From NCBI GenBank assembly GCA_046496815.1, contig JAWOGN010000371.1:1-5812 (forward strand): DNA of 5,812 nucleotides, written 5' to 3'. Each line of letters begins with the position of its first letter. Position 1 is the first letter of the stretch. Position numbers and translations under genes: made by a program. The notes beneath the pieces were generated by a model. That model was not told the DNA's origin. It saw nothing but the letters and a program-made list of their open reading frames with translations, and did not search any database. Below are positions 1-5,812 of this stretch, in pieces. The stretch is from JAWOGN01 sp046496815 (lineage in GTDB: Bacteria > Desulfobacterota > DSM-4660 > Desulfatiglandales > Desulfatiglandaceae).

Positions 1-120
1 ATTACCGAGGTGCTTGATGCACAAACTCTGCTCAGTCGGGCAAGGGTGAACTATTTTAGAGCCCTTTACAATCACCAATTGGCCAAGGCGAGTTTGAAAC
101 GCGCCCTTGGAACCTATTGA
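1..120 (+). CDS. TolC-family outer membrane efflux protein, C-terminal end (5' truncated by the window)
   Basis: Frame 1 is open from the first base to a TGA at 118-120, giving 39 residues. The segment EVLDAQTLLSRARVNYFRAL followed by a Leu/Ala/Lys-rich helix and a closing RALGTY matches the last conserved helical repeat of the outer-membrane efflux protein family (TolC/OprM type), where V-L-D-A-Q, N-Y-x-x-A-L-Y and the final A-L-G are hallmark positions. Such proteins form the trimeric channel-tunnel through the outer membrane and work with an inner-membrane pump and a periplasmic adaptor. The protein ends right after the helix, with no long tail. The pump partners would have to lie upstream, outside the window. 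ftsE starts 19 bases after the stop, so the two may share a transcript. Family assignment is fairly safe despite the short stretch; the substrate cannot be told. Confidence 0.8.
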   Translation: MTEVLDAQTLLSRARVNYFRALYNHQLAKASLKRALGTY

Positions 121-139
121 GTTCACCGAAGCTTTCAAC

Positions 140-793
140 ATGATTCAGATATATCGTCTATTTAAAAATTTCGGTCCCAATACCGCCATCAGAGATCTGA
201 ATCTTAGGGTGCATGAAGGTGAATTTGTTTTTGTCACGGGGCCAAGCGGCGCCGGCAAGACAACCCTGCTCAGGTTGGTGTTCGGTGTGGAAAGGCCTAC
301 GAGCGGGCATATCGTCATCCATGGCGTAAACTTGAGTCGTGTCAGCCGGTCAAAACTGGATCTGCTTCGCCGGAGGATTGGTTTTGTATTCCAGGACTTC
401 AAACTCCTGCCCAAAAAGTCCGTTTTTGAAAATGTAGCCCTTGCTCTTGAAGTAACCGGCGAGCGCACTTCTATGATTCGACAAAAAACCCGTCAGACCC
501 TCAAGTTGGTTGGATTGGCCGGAAAAGAGAAAGCATATCCGCTCCAACTTTCGGGCGGGGAACAACAAAGAGTCGCCATTGCACGGGCCATCGTGAAGGA
601 CCCTCTCATTCTTCTCGCCGACGAACCCACCGGCAACTTGGATTCAGATCTTACAGAGGACATCATGATTCTCTTCAGGAGCATCCATATGAAAGGCACG
701 ACCGTCATTGTGGCCACCCACAGCAGAGAACTGCTCCAGGACACGGCCCAACGGACGGTTTTGTTGCACGACGGAAGAATCGCCGAGGCCTGA
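140..793 (+). CDS. ftsE: Cell division ATP-binding protein FtsE
   Basis: This is the cytoplasmic ATPase of the FtsEX complex, which couples ATP hydrolysis at the divisome to activation of periplasmic murein hydrolases. The 217-residue product has every ABC ATPase motif: Walker A GPSGAGKT (34-41), Q-loop Gln85 in GFVFQD, signature LSGGEQ (137-142), Walker B LILLADEP with Asp161 and Glu162, D-loop GNLD (165-168) and switch His194. The phrase GFVFQDFKLLP is typical of FtsE. The start is placed at ATG 140 because MIQIYRLFKNFG aligns with the normal FtsE amino terminus and the length fits the family (about 220 residues). An in-frame TTG at 107 would add 11 atypical residues and overlap the upstream TolC gene. 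No strong ribosome binding site precedes either start. ftsX follows with a TGATG overlap, which settles FtsE over other MacB/LolD-like ATPases. Confidence 0.95.
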   Translation: MIQIYRLFKNFGPNTAIRDLNLRVHEGEFVFVTGPSGAGKTTLLRLVFGVERPTSGHIVIHGVNLSRVSRSKLDLLRRRIGFVFQDFKLLPKKSVFENVALALEVTGERTSMIRQKTRQTLKLVGLAGKEKAYPLQLSGGEQQRVAIARAIVKDPLILLADEPTGNLDSDLTEDIMILFRSIHMKGTTVIVATHSRELLQDTAQRTVLLHDGRIAEA

Positions 794-1686
794 TGACACC
801 GAGACTGCTGCCCTATTTTGTGAAACAGGCGATGCGCGGTATTTTGAGCAATCGGGGCGTGCACGCCATCGGTGTGGGAACAATGGTCGTTTCTCTGCTG
901 ATTTTTAGTACCTTCCTGCTCCTCTTTGGGAATTTGAATAATTGGATCGAGGGTTGGGGGCATGCAATCTCCATGTCCGTTTACCTGCAGGATGAGGTCG
1001 ACGAAACCGGAAGGGATGAAATCGCCGCCGTCATTCAAGATCTGCCGGCAGCCGAAATAGAGCGTTTTGTTTCCAAACGGCAGGCCTTGCTGGATTTGAA
1101 ACGCGCTCTCGGTTCCCAGGCAGGGGTTTTGGATGGCCTGTCGCACAATCCGCTTCCAGCTTCATTTGAAGTTATTTTTTCGCATACGGAGGCTCAGCAG
1201 GTAGATCTCCATACCATCAAGCAAACGCTTGAAAAAATGGATGGTATCTCAGAGGTTCAGTTCAGCGATGAATGGCTGCATCGGTTCAAAGGGCTGATGG
1301 ACATCATAAAGCTCATCGGCATTGTTGTGGGAGGACTGCTTTGTTTGGGTATCGTTTTCATCGTGACGAATACGATCAAACTGACGATCTATTCGCGACG
1401 AGAAGAGATTGAAATACTCAAAATGGTCGGTGCTACCGACTGGTTCGTCAAAATTCCTTTCTTGCTGGAAGGCGCAATTCAGGGGATTCTGAGCGGCATT
1501 TTTGCAATCGGATTGCTTTATCTGGGTTATTTTCTGCTCGCAACGAAAAAGATGCACTTGCTGGGTTTTGCGGGGCTGGACTTTACCTTTCTGTCTTATG
1601 CCTACTCGCTCTCAATCGTACTCGTAAGCTTGGCGTTGGGGTTGCTGGGATGCTTCATCGCCGTGGGTCGCTTTTTCGACATATGA
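793..1686 (+). CDS. ftsX: Cell division protein FtsX (permease-like subunit of FtsEX)
   Basis: This 297-residue inner-membrane protein pairs with FtsE and carries its signal to a periplasmic activator. A cytoplasmic amino-terminal tail is followed by a first membrane segment (about 25-47), a large periplasmic loop (about 48-171), then three more membrane segments (about 172-194, 222-249, 268-292). This is the four-segment FtsX topology with the extracellular domain between segments 1 and 2. Family signatures are NPLPASFEV in the loop (119-127) and the cytoplasmic SRREEIEILKMVGATDWFVK (201-220), the region that couples to the ATPase. The ATG overlaps the ftsE stop (TGATG), with a short GAGG at 785-788 ahead of it, so translation is probably coupled. 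The gene ends in an ATGA overlap with the EnvC-like gene, whose product would dock on the periplasmic loop. Length and motifs are normal. Confidence 0.95.
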   Translation: MTPRLLPYFVKQAMRGILSNRGVHAIGVGTMVVSLLIFSTFLLLFGNLNNWIEGWGHAISMSVYLQDEVDETGRDEIAAVIQDLPAAEIERFVSKRQALLDLKRALGSQAGVLDGLSHNPLPASFEVIFSHTEAQQVDLHTIKQTLEKMDGISEVQFSDEWLHRFKGLMDIIKLIGIVVGGLLCLGIVFIVTNTIKLTIYSRREEIEILKMVGATDWFVKIPFLLEGAIQGILSGIFAIGLLYLGYFLLATKKMHLLGFAGLDFTFLSYAYSLSIVLVSLALGLLGCFIAVGRFFDI

Positions 1687-2855
1687 CAACGAAACGCTTC
1701 TCCGAATTCACCAAGCATCTGCTTATCCTCGGCCTTTTGTTCTCCGGAGCTCTTTCTTCGGCAACCGGAGCCACTGCGAGCCCTTCCGTCAAAGACAAGC
1801 AGGAAAAAATAGAGGAAATCGAATCTACGCTTTCACGGGAAAAGGAAAAACTCCAGGCATTCGATTCCCAGGAAAAGGGGTTATTAACCCAAGTGTCTGA
1901 TCTCGAGCAGAAAGTCGCGGAGGCGAGACGGTCTGTCGATGTGTTGAGGGAAAAGATTGAACGCGAAAAGATCGAAATGGAAAAGCTGGAAGCGCAACTT
2001 ACAGACGCAGCCGTGTCATTGAGGCATGCGGAAAACCAAATTTCGCAACGGCTGGTCGCGTTGTACAAATATGCCAGGAAAGGCTATGTGAAGATCCTGG
2101 CAAGCGCTAAAGATCTCAACCAGTTCCGGCAACGCGTAACCTATCTTAAAGCGATTACGCAGGATGACCAAAGCATGCTTCATGGTCTGACGGAAGTGAA
2201 ACGAAAAAGGGAGATTGACGTGTCTCGCCTAAAACAACAACTTCATGATAAGGGTTCAAATTACGAAAAAGACAAAGTTCGTCTCGCCTCCATTGAAAGC
2301 GAACTTGAAAATCAAGTCATTCGCCTCATAAAAGTCCATAAAGAAAAGGAATTCTATGAGACAGCGGTGAAAGAGCTGGCGCTCGCAGCTCAGGACCTTC
2401 GACGGACGCTTTTGACCCTAGAAAAACAGCATGCTTCCGAATCCACGAAATTCTCTCGTTTCGAGGATTCCAAAGGCCGACTGTCTTTTCCTATGGAAGG
2501 AAGAATTATCAAGGCAGATAATCTTTCGGACGCCACGCGACGAAGTAGTCATAAAGGTATCTTTATCGAGAGTGAGTCCCCGGCAGAAGTAAGGGCTATC
2601 TTTCCCGGAAGGGTTGATTTCTCCGGAAGGCTTAAGGGCTACGGGGAAGTTGTAATCATCAATCATGGGTCCCGGTTTTTTACCATATCCGCACAATTCT
2701 CACGTAGGAAAAAGGAGGCAGGGGAGGCCGTTGAGACGGGGGAGATTATTGGGTCCGTGGGGAGCAACGGAACTTCTCAGCACGCGAGGCTCTACTTTGA
2801 AATCAGAGAAGGGGAAAAGATCCTGGACCCATTGAGCTGGCTGAAGACTCGCTGA
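1683..2855 (+). CDS. envC: EnvC-like murein hydrolase activator (coiled coil plus degenerate LytM/M23 domain)
   Basis: The start is the ATG in the ATGA overlap with ftsX, giving 390 residues; an upstream in-frame ATG at 1650 would bury the signal peptide and is rejected. Residues 1-32 look like a Sec signal peptide, with hydrophobic LLILGLLFSGAL and a likely cleavage after ATA (30-32). Residues about 37-260 are rich in Glu, Lys, Leu and Gln with heptad-like spacing, the long EnvC coiled coil. Residues about 265-390 form a LytM/peptidase M23 fold ending in LYFEIR and DPLSWL. The zinc and catalytic residues are mostly lost: His290 of HxxxD remains, but Asp is Phe294, the His of the usual YAHLS is Gln338, and the terminal HxH is Arg369-Leu-Tyr371. 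EnvC and NlpD with such sites activate amidases instead of cutting. Known EnvC binds the FtsX periplasmic loop, which fits the gene order. The role is firm by family and context; the target amidase is not in the window. Confidence 0.88.
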   Translation: MTTKRFSEFTKHLLILGLLFSGALSSATGATASPSVKDKQEKIEEIESTLSREKEKLQAFDSQEKGLLTQVSDLEQKVAEARRSVDVLREKIEREKIEMEKLEAQLTDAAVSLRHAENQISQRLVALYKYARKGYVKILASAKDLNQFRQRVTYLKAITQDDQSMLHGLTEVKRKREIDVSRLKQQLHDKGSNYEKDKVRLASIESELENQVIRLIKVHKEKEFYETAVKELALAAQDLRRTLLTLEKQHASESTKFSRFEDSKGRLSFPMEGRIIKADNLSDATRRSSHKGIFIESESPAEVRAIFPGRVDFSGRLKGYGEVVIINHGSRFFTISAQFSRRKKEAGEAVETGEIIGSVGSNGTSQHARLYFEIREGEKILDPLSWLKTR

Positions 2856-2950
2856 AGGGTTCGGTATTCGGCACGTGGCAGAGACCGAAACTGCCGGGCA
2901 ACGGCGCGCACCGCACAATTTCAAAGCGCTAAATTCATACTTTTTTTTGG

Positions 2951-2979
2951 TTGTCATTACCGGGCGAATCTACTAAAGA
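2951..2979 (+). promoter_or_regulatory. Candidate sigma-70-type promoter for ctpA
   Basis: TTGTCA at 2951-2956 differs by one base from the -35 consensus. A 17-base spacer leads to TAAAGA at 2974-2979, a weak -10 box matching about three of six positions. A T8 tract directly upstream (2941-2948) could act as an UP-element-like stretch. If real, the transcript would begin near 2986 and leave a leader of about 240 bases before ctpA. TTGACA at 3001-3006 is a perfect -35 box but has no good -10 at the right distance. Confidence 0.3.
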
Positions 2980-3064
2980 TTTTGTTGCGTTTACCGATGA
3001 TTGACAATGGAGGTCGAAAATTCAAATCGAGCGCAATTCCATTCGCGCCCTCTGGGATGAGCGA

Positions 3065-3131
3065 ACGGTCTGAGCTAAGTGGGATTTCCCAGCATATGGA
3101 GAGCCCGTACAGCCTGGGTTGGACGGTCTGA
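3065..3131 (+). repeat. Direct repeat pair ACGGTCTGA in the ctpA leader
   Basis: The nine bases ACGGTCTGA occur at 3065-3073 and again at 3123-3131, 58 bases apart start to start. The second copy forms the 5' arm and loop of a hairpin in which GGACGG (3121-3126) pairs with CCGTTT (3134-3139), including two G-T wobbles, around the seven-base loop TCTGAAT. The first copy could compete for the same CCGT arm. It may be a regulatory structure or chance. Confidence 0.35.
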
Positions 3132-3211
3132 ATCCGTTTCCCGCGCCAAATGAAATGATTTCCGCGGCATGGTAGCGTGAAATTTTTGTTTGATGCGATC
3201 CAACAATATTT

Positions 3212-3217
3212 GAGGAG
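3212..3217 (+). promoter_or_regulatory. Ribosome binding site that fixes the ctpA start
   Basis: GAGGAG lies seven bases before the ATG at 3225, a near-ideal Shine-Dalgarno position. It decides in favour of ATG 3225 over the in-frame GTG at 3177, which has no such site and would place sixteen non-signal-like residues before the basic, hydrophobic signal sequence. Confidence 0.8.
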
Positions 3218-3224
3218 TAAGCAG

Positions 3225-4556
3225 ATGTCAGTTTCCAAAAAAAGATATGCTTTGGTTGCCGTTTTGATTTCCCTGTGTCTAGGAGGGGCGCTTTTTCTGA
3301 ATGGGAGCGGCAGAGCGGTTAACGCGGATACTGAGAAAGTATACAAGAATATTGAGATCTTTACTGAAGTATTGAGACAGATAGAAAAGAGCTATGTAGA
3401 GCCGCAGGACTCGCATGAGCTGATTTATGGGGCCATCAAGGGGATGGTTCAGAACCTGGATCCCCACTCCTCTTTTATGACAAAGGAGGAACATCAGGAG
3501 TTGATGTTGGAGACAAAGGGCAGTTTTACGGGTATCGGGGTCGAAATAACCGTCAAGGATGATATTTTGACAGTCGTATCCCCTATCGAAGGCACACCCG
3601 CCTATAATGCGGGAATGAAAGCCGGGGACCAAATCATAAGGATTGAAGATGCAAAGACAAAAGACATGTCCCTGCTGGAGGCCGTTAAGAAAATCAGGGG
3701 GCCGAAAGGAACAAAAGTCAACCTGACGATTATGAGACCGGGTGAGGACAAACCCTTGGAGTTTTCAATCACGCGCGGTGTGATCCCCCTTATCAGTGTG
3801 AGGCACCATTTCTTAACTCCTGAGATCTGCTACCTCCGAATTTCGAACTTTCAGAGTAAAACATCTCATGACCTTTCATCGGCCCTCGAGGACCTGGAGG
3901 GAACGCATGATATCAAAGGCTTGGTCCTGGACTTGAGGAACAATCCGGGAGGACTTTTGTCTCAAGCGATAGAGGTCTCAGACTTATTCTTGGATTCCGG
4001 GTTGATCGTCACTACAAAAGGAAGAGTCAGTTCACAGGACATTACAGCCTCAGCACACAAAAATAGAGTATCAAGAAAATATCCGATCATCGTCCTCATT
4101 AACGGCGGTACGGCGAGTGCCGCTGAAATTGTGGCGGGAGCGCTCCAGGATAACAAAAGAGGATTGGTACTTGGAACAAGAAGCTTCGGAAAGGGCTCGG
4201 TTCAAACAATTCTACCTTTATCAGATGGGTCCGGCCTGCGTCTGACGACTGCCCGATACTACACACCGAGCGGAAAATCCATACAGTTGAAGGGTATTAC
4301 ACCGGATATCGAACTTACTTTTATACCGCCTGTAGATAAAAAGGACACGCCTGATCGCAAGTTTTTCAGAGAAGAGGATTTGGAAGGTCACATGCCGAAT
4401 GAGGCAAAAGACAGTGAGCCGGGCGTTGAAACATATGAAGAAACAGAGCAGGATCGGCAGGTGAGAGTGCTGCTCGAAAACGATAATCAGGTTCGTCATG
4501 CGGTAGAGTTGCTCAAGTCCTGGCGCATTTTTTCGCGAATTGAAGGCGATAACTGA
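3225..4556 (+). CDS. ctpA: Carboxy-terminal processing protease CtpA (PDZ, peptidase S41)
   Basis: This periplasmic serine protease of the CtpA/Prc family cleaves partner proteins from their carboxy termini, in several Gram-negatives including cell-wall hydrolases. Of 443 residues, 1-34 form a Sec signal (basic MSVSKKR, then a hydrophobic stretch) with likely cleavage after VNA (32-34). Residues about 37-95 are the helical amino-terminal region with the family motif LDPHSSFM (78-85). The PDZ domain spans about 100-182 (GIGVEI at 103-108). The S41 core includes LVLDLRNNPGGLL (233-245), nucleophile Ser298 in GGTASAAE, and Lys323 with Gln327 in FGKGSVQ, the expected Ser-Lys dyad and helper Gln. 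The tail (about 370-443) has an acidic linker and a final helix. The catalytic set is complete, so the enzyme should be active. Such proteases often need a lipoprotein adaptor; none is visible here. The deacetylase gene follows after 78 bases without an obvious terminator. Confidence 0.95.
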   Translation: MSVSKKRYALVAVLISLCLGGALFLNGSGRAVNADTEKVYKNIEIFTEVLRQIEKSYVEPQDSHELIYGAIKGMVQNLDPHSSFMTKEEHQELMLETKGSFTGIGVEITVKDDILTVVSPIEGTPAYNAGMKAGDQIIRIEDAKTKDMSLLEAVKKIRGPKGTKVNLTIMRPGEDKPLEFSITRGVIPLISVRHHFLTPEICYLRISNFQSKTSHDLSSALEDLEGTHDIKGLVLDLRNNPGGLLSQAIEVSDLFLDSGLIVTTKGRVSSQDITASAHKNRVSRKYPIIVLINGGTASAAEIVAGALQDNKRGLVLGTRSFGKGSVQTILPLSDGSGLRLTTARYYTPSGKSIQLKGITPDIELTFIPPVDKKDTPDRKFFREEDLEGHMPNEAKDSEPGVETYEETEQDRQVRVLLENDNQVRHAVELLKSWRIFSRIEGDN

Positions 4557-4634
4557 TCCTATTCGGGATTTATTGAACCGGCGTTCACAGCCACAACCCG
4601 ATGTTGCGACCCTTACACAACAGGCGGTTCATGA
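4557..4634 (+). other. Short ctpA to deacetylase spacer with an inverted repeat at the start codon
   Basis: No terminator with a T run is visible, so the two genes are probably cotranscribed. TGAACCG at 4574-4580 is the exact reverse complement of CGGTTCA at 4625-4631, which ends four bases before the deacetylase ATG. The 44-base interval makes the stem long-looped, and its significance is uncertain. Confidence 0.35.
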
Positions 4635-5812
4635 ATGAGAAAAAAGAAAAGGAAGGGAAGTGATAAAAAGAGGAAACTCATTCCGACACGCTTTCTGATT
4701 ATATTGCCGATATTTCTGGTGATTACCCTCCTATTCGGTTTGAATCTTTACGTTTCAAGAAGGACCATCGGCCTTTCGCAGCCCGTTTACGAGGAGATTT
4801 ATTCCTCAACGAACAGCCTCCATACCACAATACGGAACATTGATTTTTCAATCTATGAATCTTTATACCGGGGCGGCATACAAGAAAAGGATATTTTTTT
4901 CTTAAACATCCAGCCTAGAAACAAGAATGGCCATTTCTGGGACTTCACCGAGCTTCTGATCAAATGCCGCGATTCACAGTCTGCGCAGCACCTTGAAATT
5001 ACCATCGGGGATAGTCTGACCGCTTTGGGCGCAAAAGTGCGGCTCCGGAATGAAACGACACCGGATGGTCGATCAATTTGTCATGTTTTTGCAGAAGACT
5101 ACTACACGCATAGAATTGATCTGACTTTTGATCGACGGCCGAAGGAGGTACAGGATAAGAGATCAAAGCTTGCAATCATTATTGACGACCTGGGTTATGA
5201 TCCGAGGATGGCGCGCGGATTTATTCAGATGGATTTGCCGCTGAGTTTTTCGGTTCTCCCATCAGCTCCTTTTACGAAGCGTATTGTAAAGGAAGCAAAT
5301 AAGGCTGCGTGTGAGCTTATTCTGCATTTGCCGATGGAACCTAAGAACTACCCCTCCGTGAGCCCAGGTCCGGGCGCTTTGTTCCTGTCGATGAATGCGT
5401 GTGAGCTCCGGCAGACTTTGGATCGAGATCTGGCGGAAATCGATCAAGTCAGAGGCGTAAACAACCACATGGGTTCCTCTTTTACGGAAAATGCGGAGAA
5501 GATGCTGGTGATATTGAAACATCTGAAAAAGAGAAATCTGTTTTTTGTCGACAGCCTGACGACCTCACGGTCGGTTGGAGTGAAATTGGCGAGAAAGATA
5601 GGGCTGCCTGCCGCAGGCAGAAGCGTGTTTCTGGACAATGATCTGTCGAAAGAGGCGATCAGAATGCAGATTGATCGTCTCCTGAGTATTGCGAGGCATT
5701 CGGGCGATGTGATAGGAATCGGGCATCCCCACAAGGAAACGCTCGAGGTATTGGGGGAATATTGTCCTAAAATCAATAGCGAATTCAACGTTGTTCCTGT
5801 GTCAGATCTGGT
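4635..5812 (+). CDS. Divergent polysaccharide deacetylase family protein (YibQ-like, DUF610), 3' end beyond window
   Basis: The frame from ATG 4635 is uninterrupted to the window edge (392 codons plus two bases) and was translated by hand. Residues 1-18 are very basic, then a single membrane segment (about 19-40) would anchor the protein with the rest in the periplasm. Residues about 45-175 are a domain I do not recognise. From about 178 the divergent polysaccharide deacetylase fold begins: AIIIDDLGYD with Asp184 and Asp185, LHLPMEP (230-236), GVNNHMGSSFT (274-284), FFVDSLTTSRS (303-313) and GIGHPH (361-366), the family's conserved Asp and His positions. Some tens of residues at most are probably missing. 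The substrate of this family is unsettled; it is thought to act on a cell-surface or murein-derived sugar. In Escherichia coli yibQ lies beside envC, and here the same pair flanks ctpA. The start has no good upstream ribosome binding site. Confidence 0.88.
   Translation, partial: MRKKKRKGSDKKRKLIPTRFLIILPIFLVITLLFGLNLYVSRRTIGLSQPVYEEIYSSTNSLHTTIRNIDFSIYESLYRGGIQEKDIFFLNIQPRNKNGHFWDFTELLIKCRDSQSAQHLEITIGDSLTALGAKVRLRNETTPDGRSICHVFAEDYYTHRIDLTFDRRPKEVQDKRSKLAIIIDDLGYDPRMARGFIQMDLPLSFSVLPSAPFTKRIVKEANKAACELILHLPMEPKNYPSVSPGPGALFLSMNACELRQTLDRDLAEIDQVRGVNNHMGSSFTENAEKMLVILKHLKKRNLFFVDSLTTSRSVGVKLARKIGLPAAGRSVFLDNDLSKEAIRMQIDRLLSIARHSGDVIGIGHPHKETLEVLGEYCPKINSEFNVVPVSDL
5604..5620. repeat. 17-base palindrome inside the deacetylase gene
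   Basis: CTGCCTGC (5604-5611), a single C, then GCAGGCAG (5613-5620) form a perfect eight-base inverted repeat with one central base. It encodes part of Gly-Leu-Pro-Ala-Ala-Gly-Arg (residues 323-329 region) without breaking the frame. It resembles the short GC-rich palindromes dispersed in some genomes, but only this copy was found in the window. Confidence 0.6.

Larger units (their letters stand above)
2856..3224 (+). other. Gene-free intergenic region and probable ctpA leader
   Basis: These 369 bases separate the coupled ftsE-ftsX-envC set from ctpA. I see no credible gene on either strand; short open frames here lack ribosome binding sites and recognisable protein character. The first part (2860-2895) holds small competing inverted repeats (TTCGGT 2860-2865 with ACCGAA 2884-2889, and GGCAG 2877-2881 with CTGCC 2891-2895), neither followed closely by a T run. 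A T8 tract lies at 2941-2948, followed by a promoter-like sequence. The second half holds the repeated ACGGTCTGA, a CCCAG/CTGGG stem (3088-3092 with 3114-3118) and a six-pair hairpin at 3121-3139. No known riboswitch or small RNA was recognised. Confidence 0.6.

Noticed and set aside
107..139. TTG 107 as the ftsE start
   Set aside because: It adds 11 residues unlike any FtsE amino terminus and overlaps the TolC-family gene; ATG 140 gives the standard beginning and length.
493..1146. Open frame of 217 codons on the - strand across ftsE and ftsX
   Set aside because: It runs antisense to two well-supported genes, has no recognisable domain, and its composition is that expected of a shadow frame.
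2900..2948. Rho-independent terminator after the EnvC-like gene, using the T8 tract at 2941-2948
   Set aside because: The nearest inverted repeats are a weak AT pair (AATTT/AAATT) or a four-base GCGC pair ending more than ten bases before the T run, so no stable hairpin abuts it.
3007..3060. Short + strand frame ATG 3007 to TGA 3058-3060 (17 residues) as a leader peptide
   Set aside because: No Shine-Dalgarno sequence precedes it and the residues show no leader-peptide feature such as a run of one amino acid.
3054..3149. Possible tRNA or tRNA-like gene ending in GCGCCA, with a T-arm-like hairpin and an AGC/GCT D-stem-like pair
   Set aside because: The acceptor arms do not pair well (only about four canonical pairs), no seven-base anticodon loop with a stem can be drawn, and the T-loop is TCTGAAT rather than the usual TTCGAAT.
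3270..3300. Lipobox around Cys18 of CtpA
   Set aside because: The residues before the Cys are Ile-Ser-Leu, and Leu at -1 does not fit the lipobox; a signal peptidase I site after VNA (32-34) fits better.
2957..3346. Open frame of 129 codons on the - strand covering the ctpA leader
   Set aside because: It overlaps the ctpA start antisense, shows no family motifs and has no good ribosome binding site.

Overview
The window is an ordinary chromosomal stretch of a Gram-negative bacterium. All recognisable genes lie on the + strand and nearly all concern the cell envelope or division. Protein style and the gene order ftsE, ftsX, EnvC-like factor, S41 carboxy-terminal protease, divergent polysaccharide deacetylase suggest a deltaproteobacterial lineage (Desulfobacterota/Myxococcota-like), with intermediate GC content. 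That placement is inferred from remembered gene order and protein character, not from a search.

Layout: bases 1-120 are the last 39 codons and stop of a TolC-family outer-membrane efflux protein. After 19 bases comes ftsE (140-793), the ATPase of the FtsEX divisome complex. ftsX (793-1686) overlaps it by one base, and an EnvC-like amidase activator (1683-2855) overlaps ftsX by four bases. The three form a tight, translationally coupled set. A gene-free gap of about 370 bases follows (2856-3224). It holds a plausible promoter, a 9-base direct repeat and a hairpin that looks like a tRNA T-arm, but no convincing RNA gene. A periplasmic PDZ/S41 protease, CtpA (3225-4556), comes next. After 78 bases lies an inner-membrane-anchored divergent polysaccharide deacetylase of the YibQ/DUF610 type (4635 to beyond the window end), read directly from the sequence as an uninterrupted frame with no stop before the edge.

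How the parts fit: FtsE would hydrolyse ATP in the cytoplasm, and FtsX would pass the conformational change across the inner membrane to the EnvC-like coiled-coil protein. That protein's LytM domain lacks most zinc-site residues, so it probably switches on peptidoglycan amidases at the septum rather than cutting murein itself. CtpA-type proteases trim or degrade periplasmic proteins, in several bacteria including murein hydrolases. The deacetylase-fold protein is a periplasmic enzyme of unsettled substrate. The set reads as a cell-wall remodelling and division neighbourhood.

I found no defence system, mobile element, CRISPR array or clearly novel system. The items most worth a second look are the long leader before ctpA, the degenerate LytM site, a 17-base near-perfect palindrome inside the deacetylase gene, and the nested start codons at that gene's 5' end.
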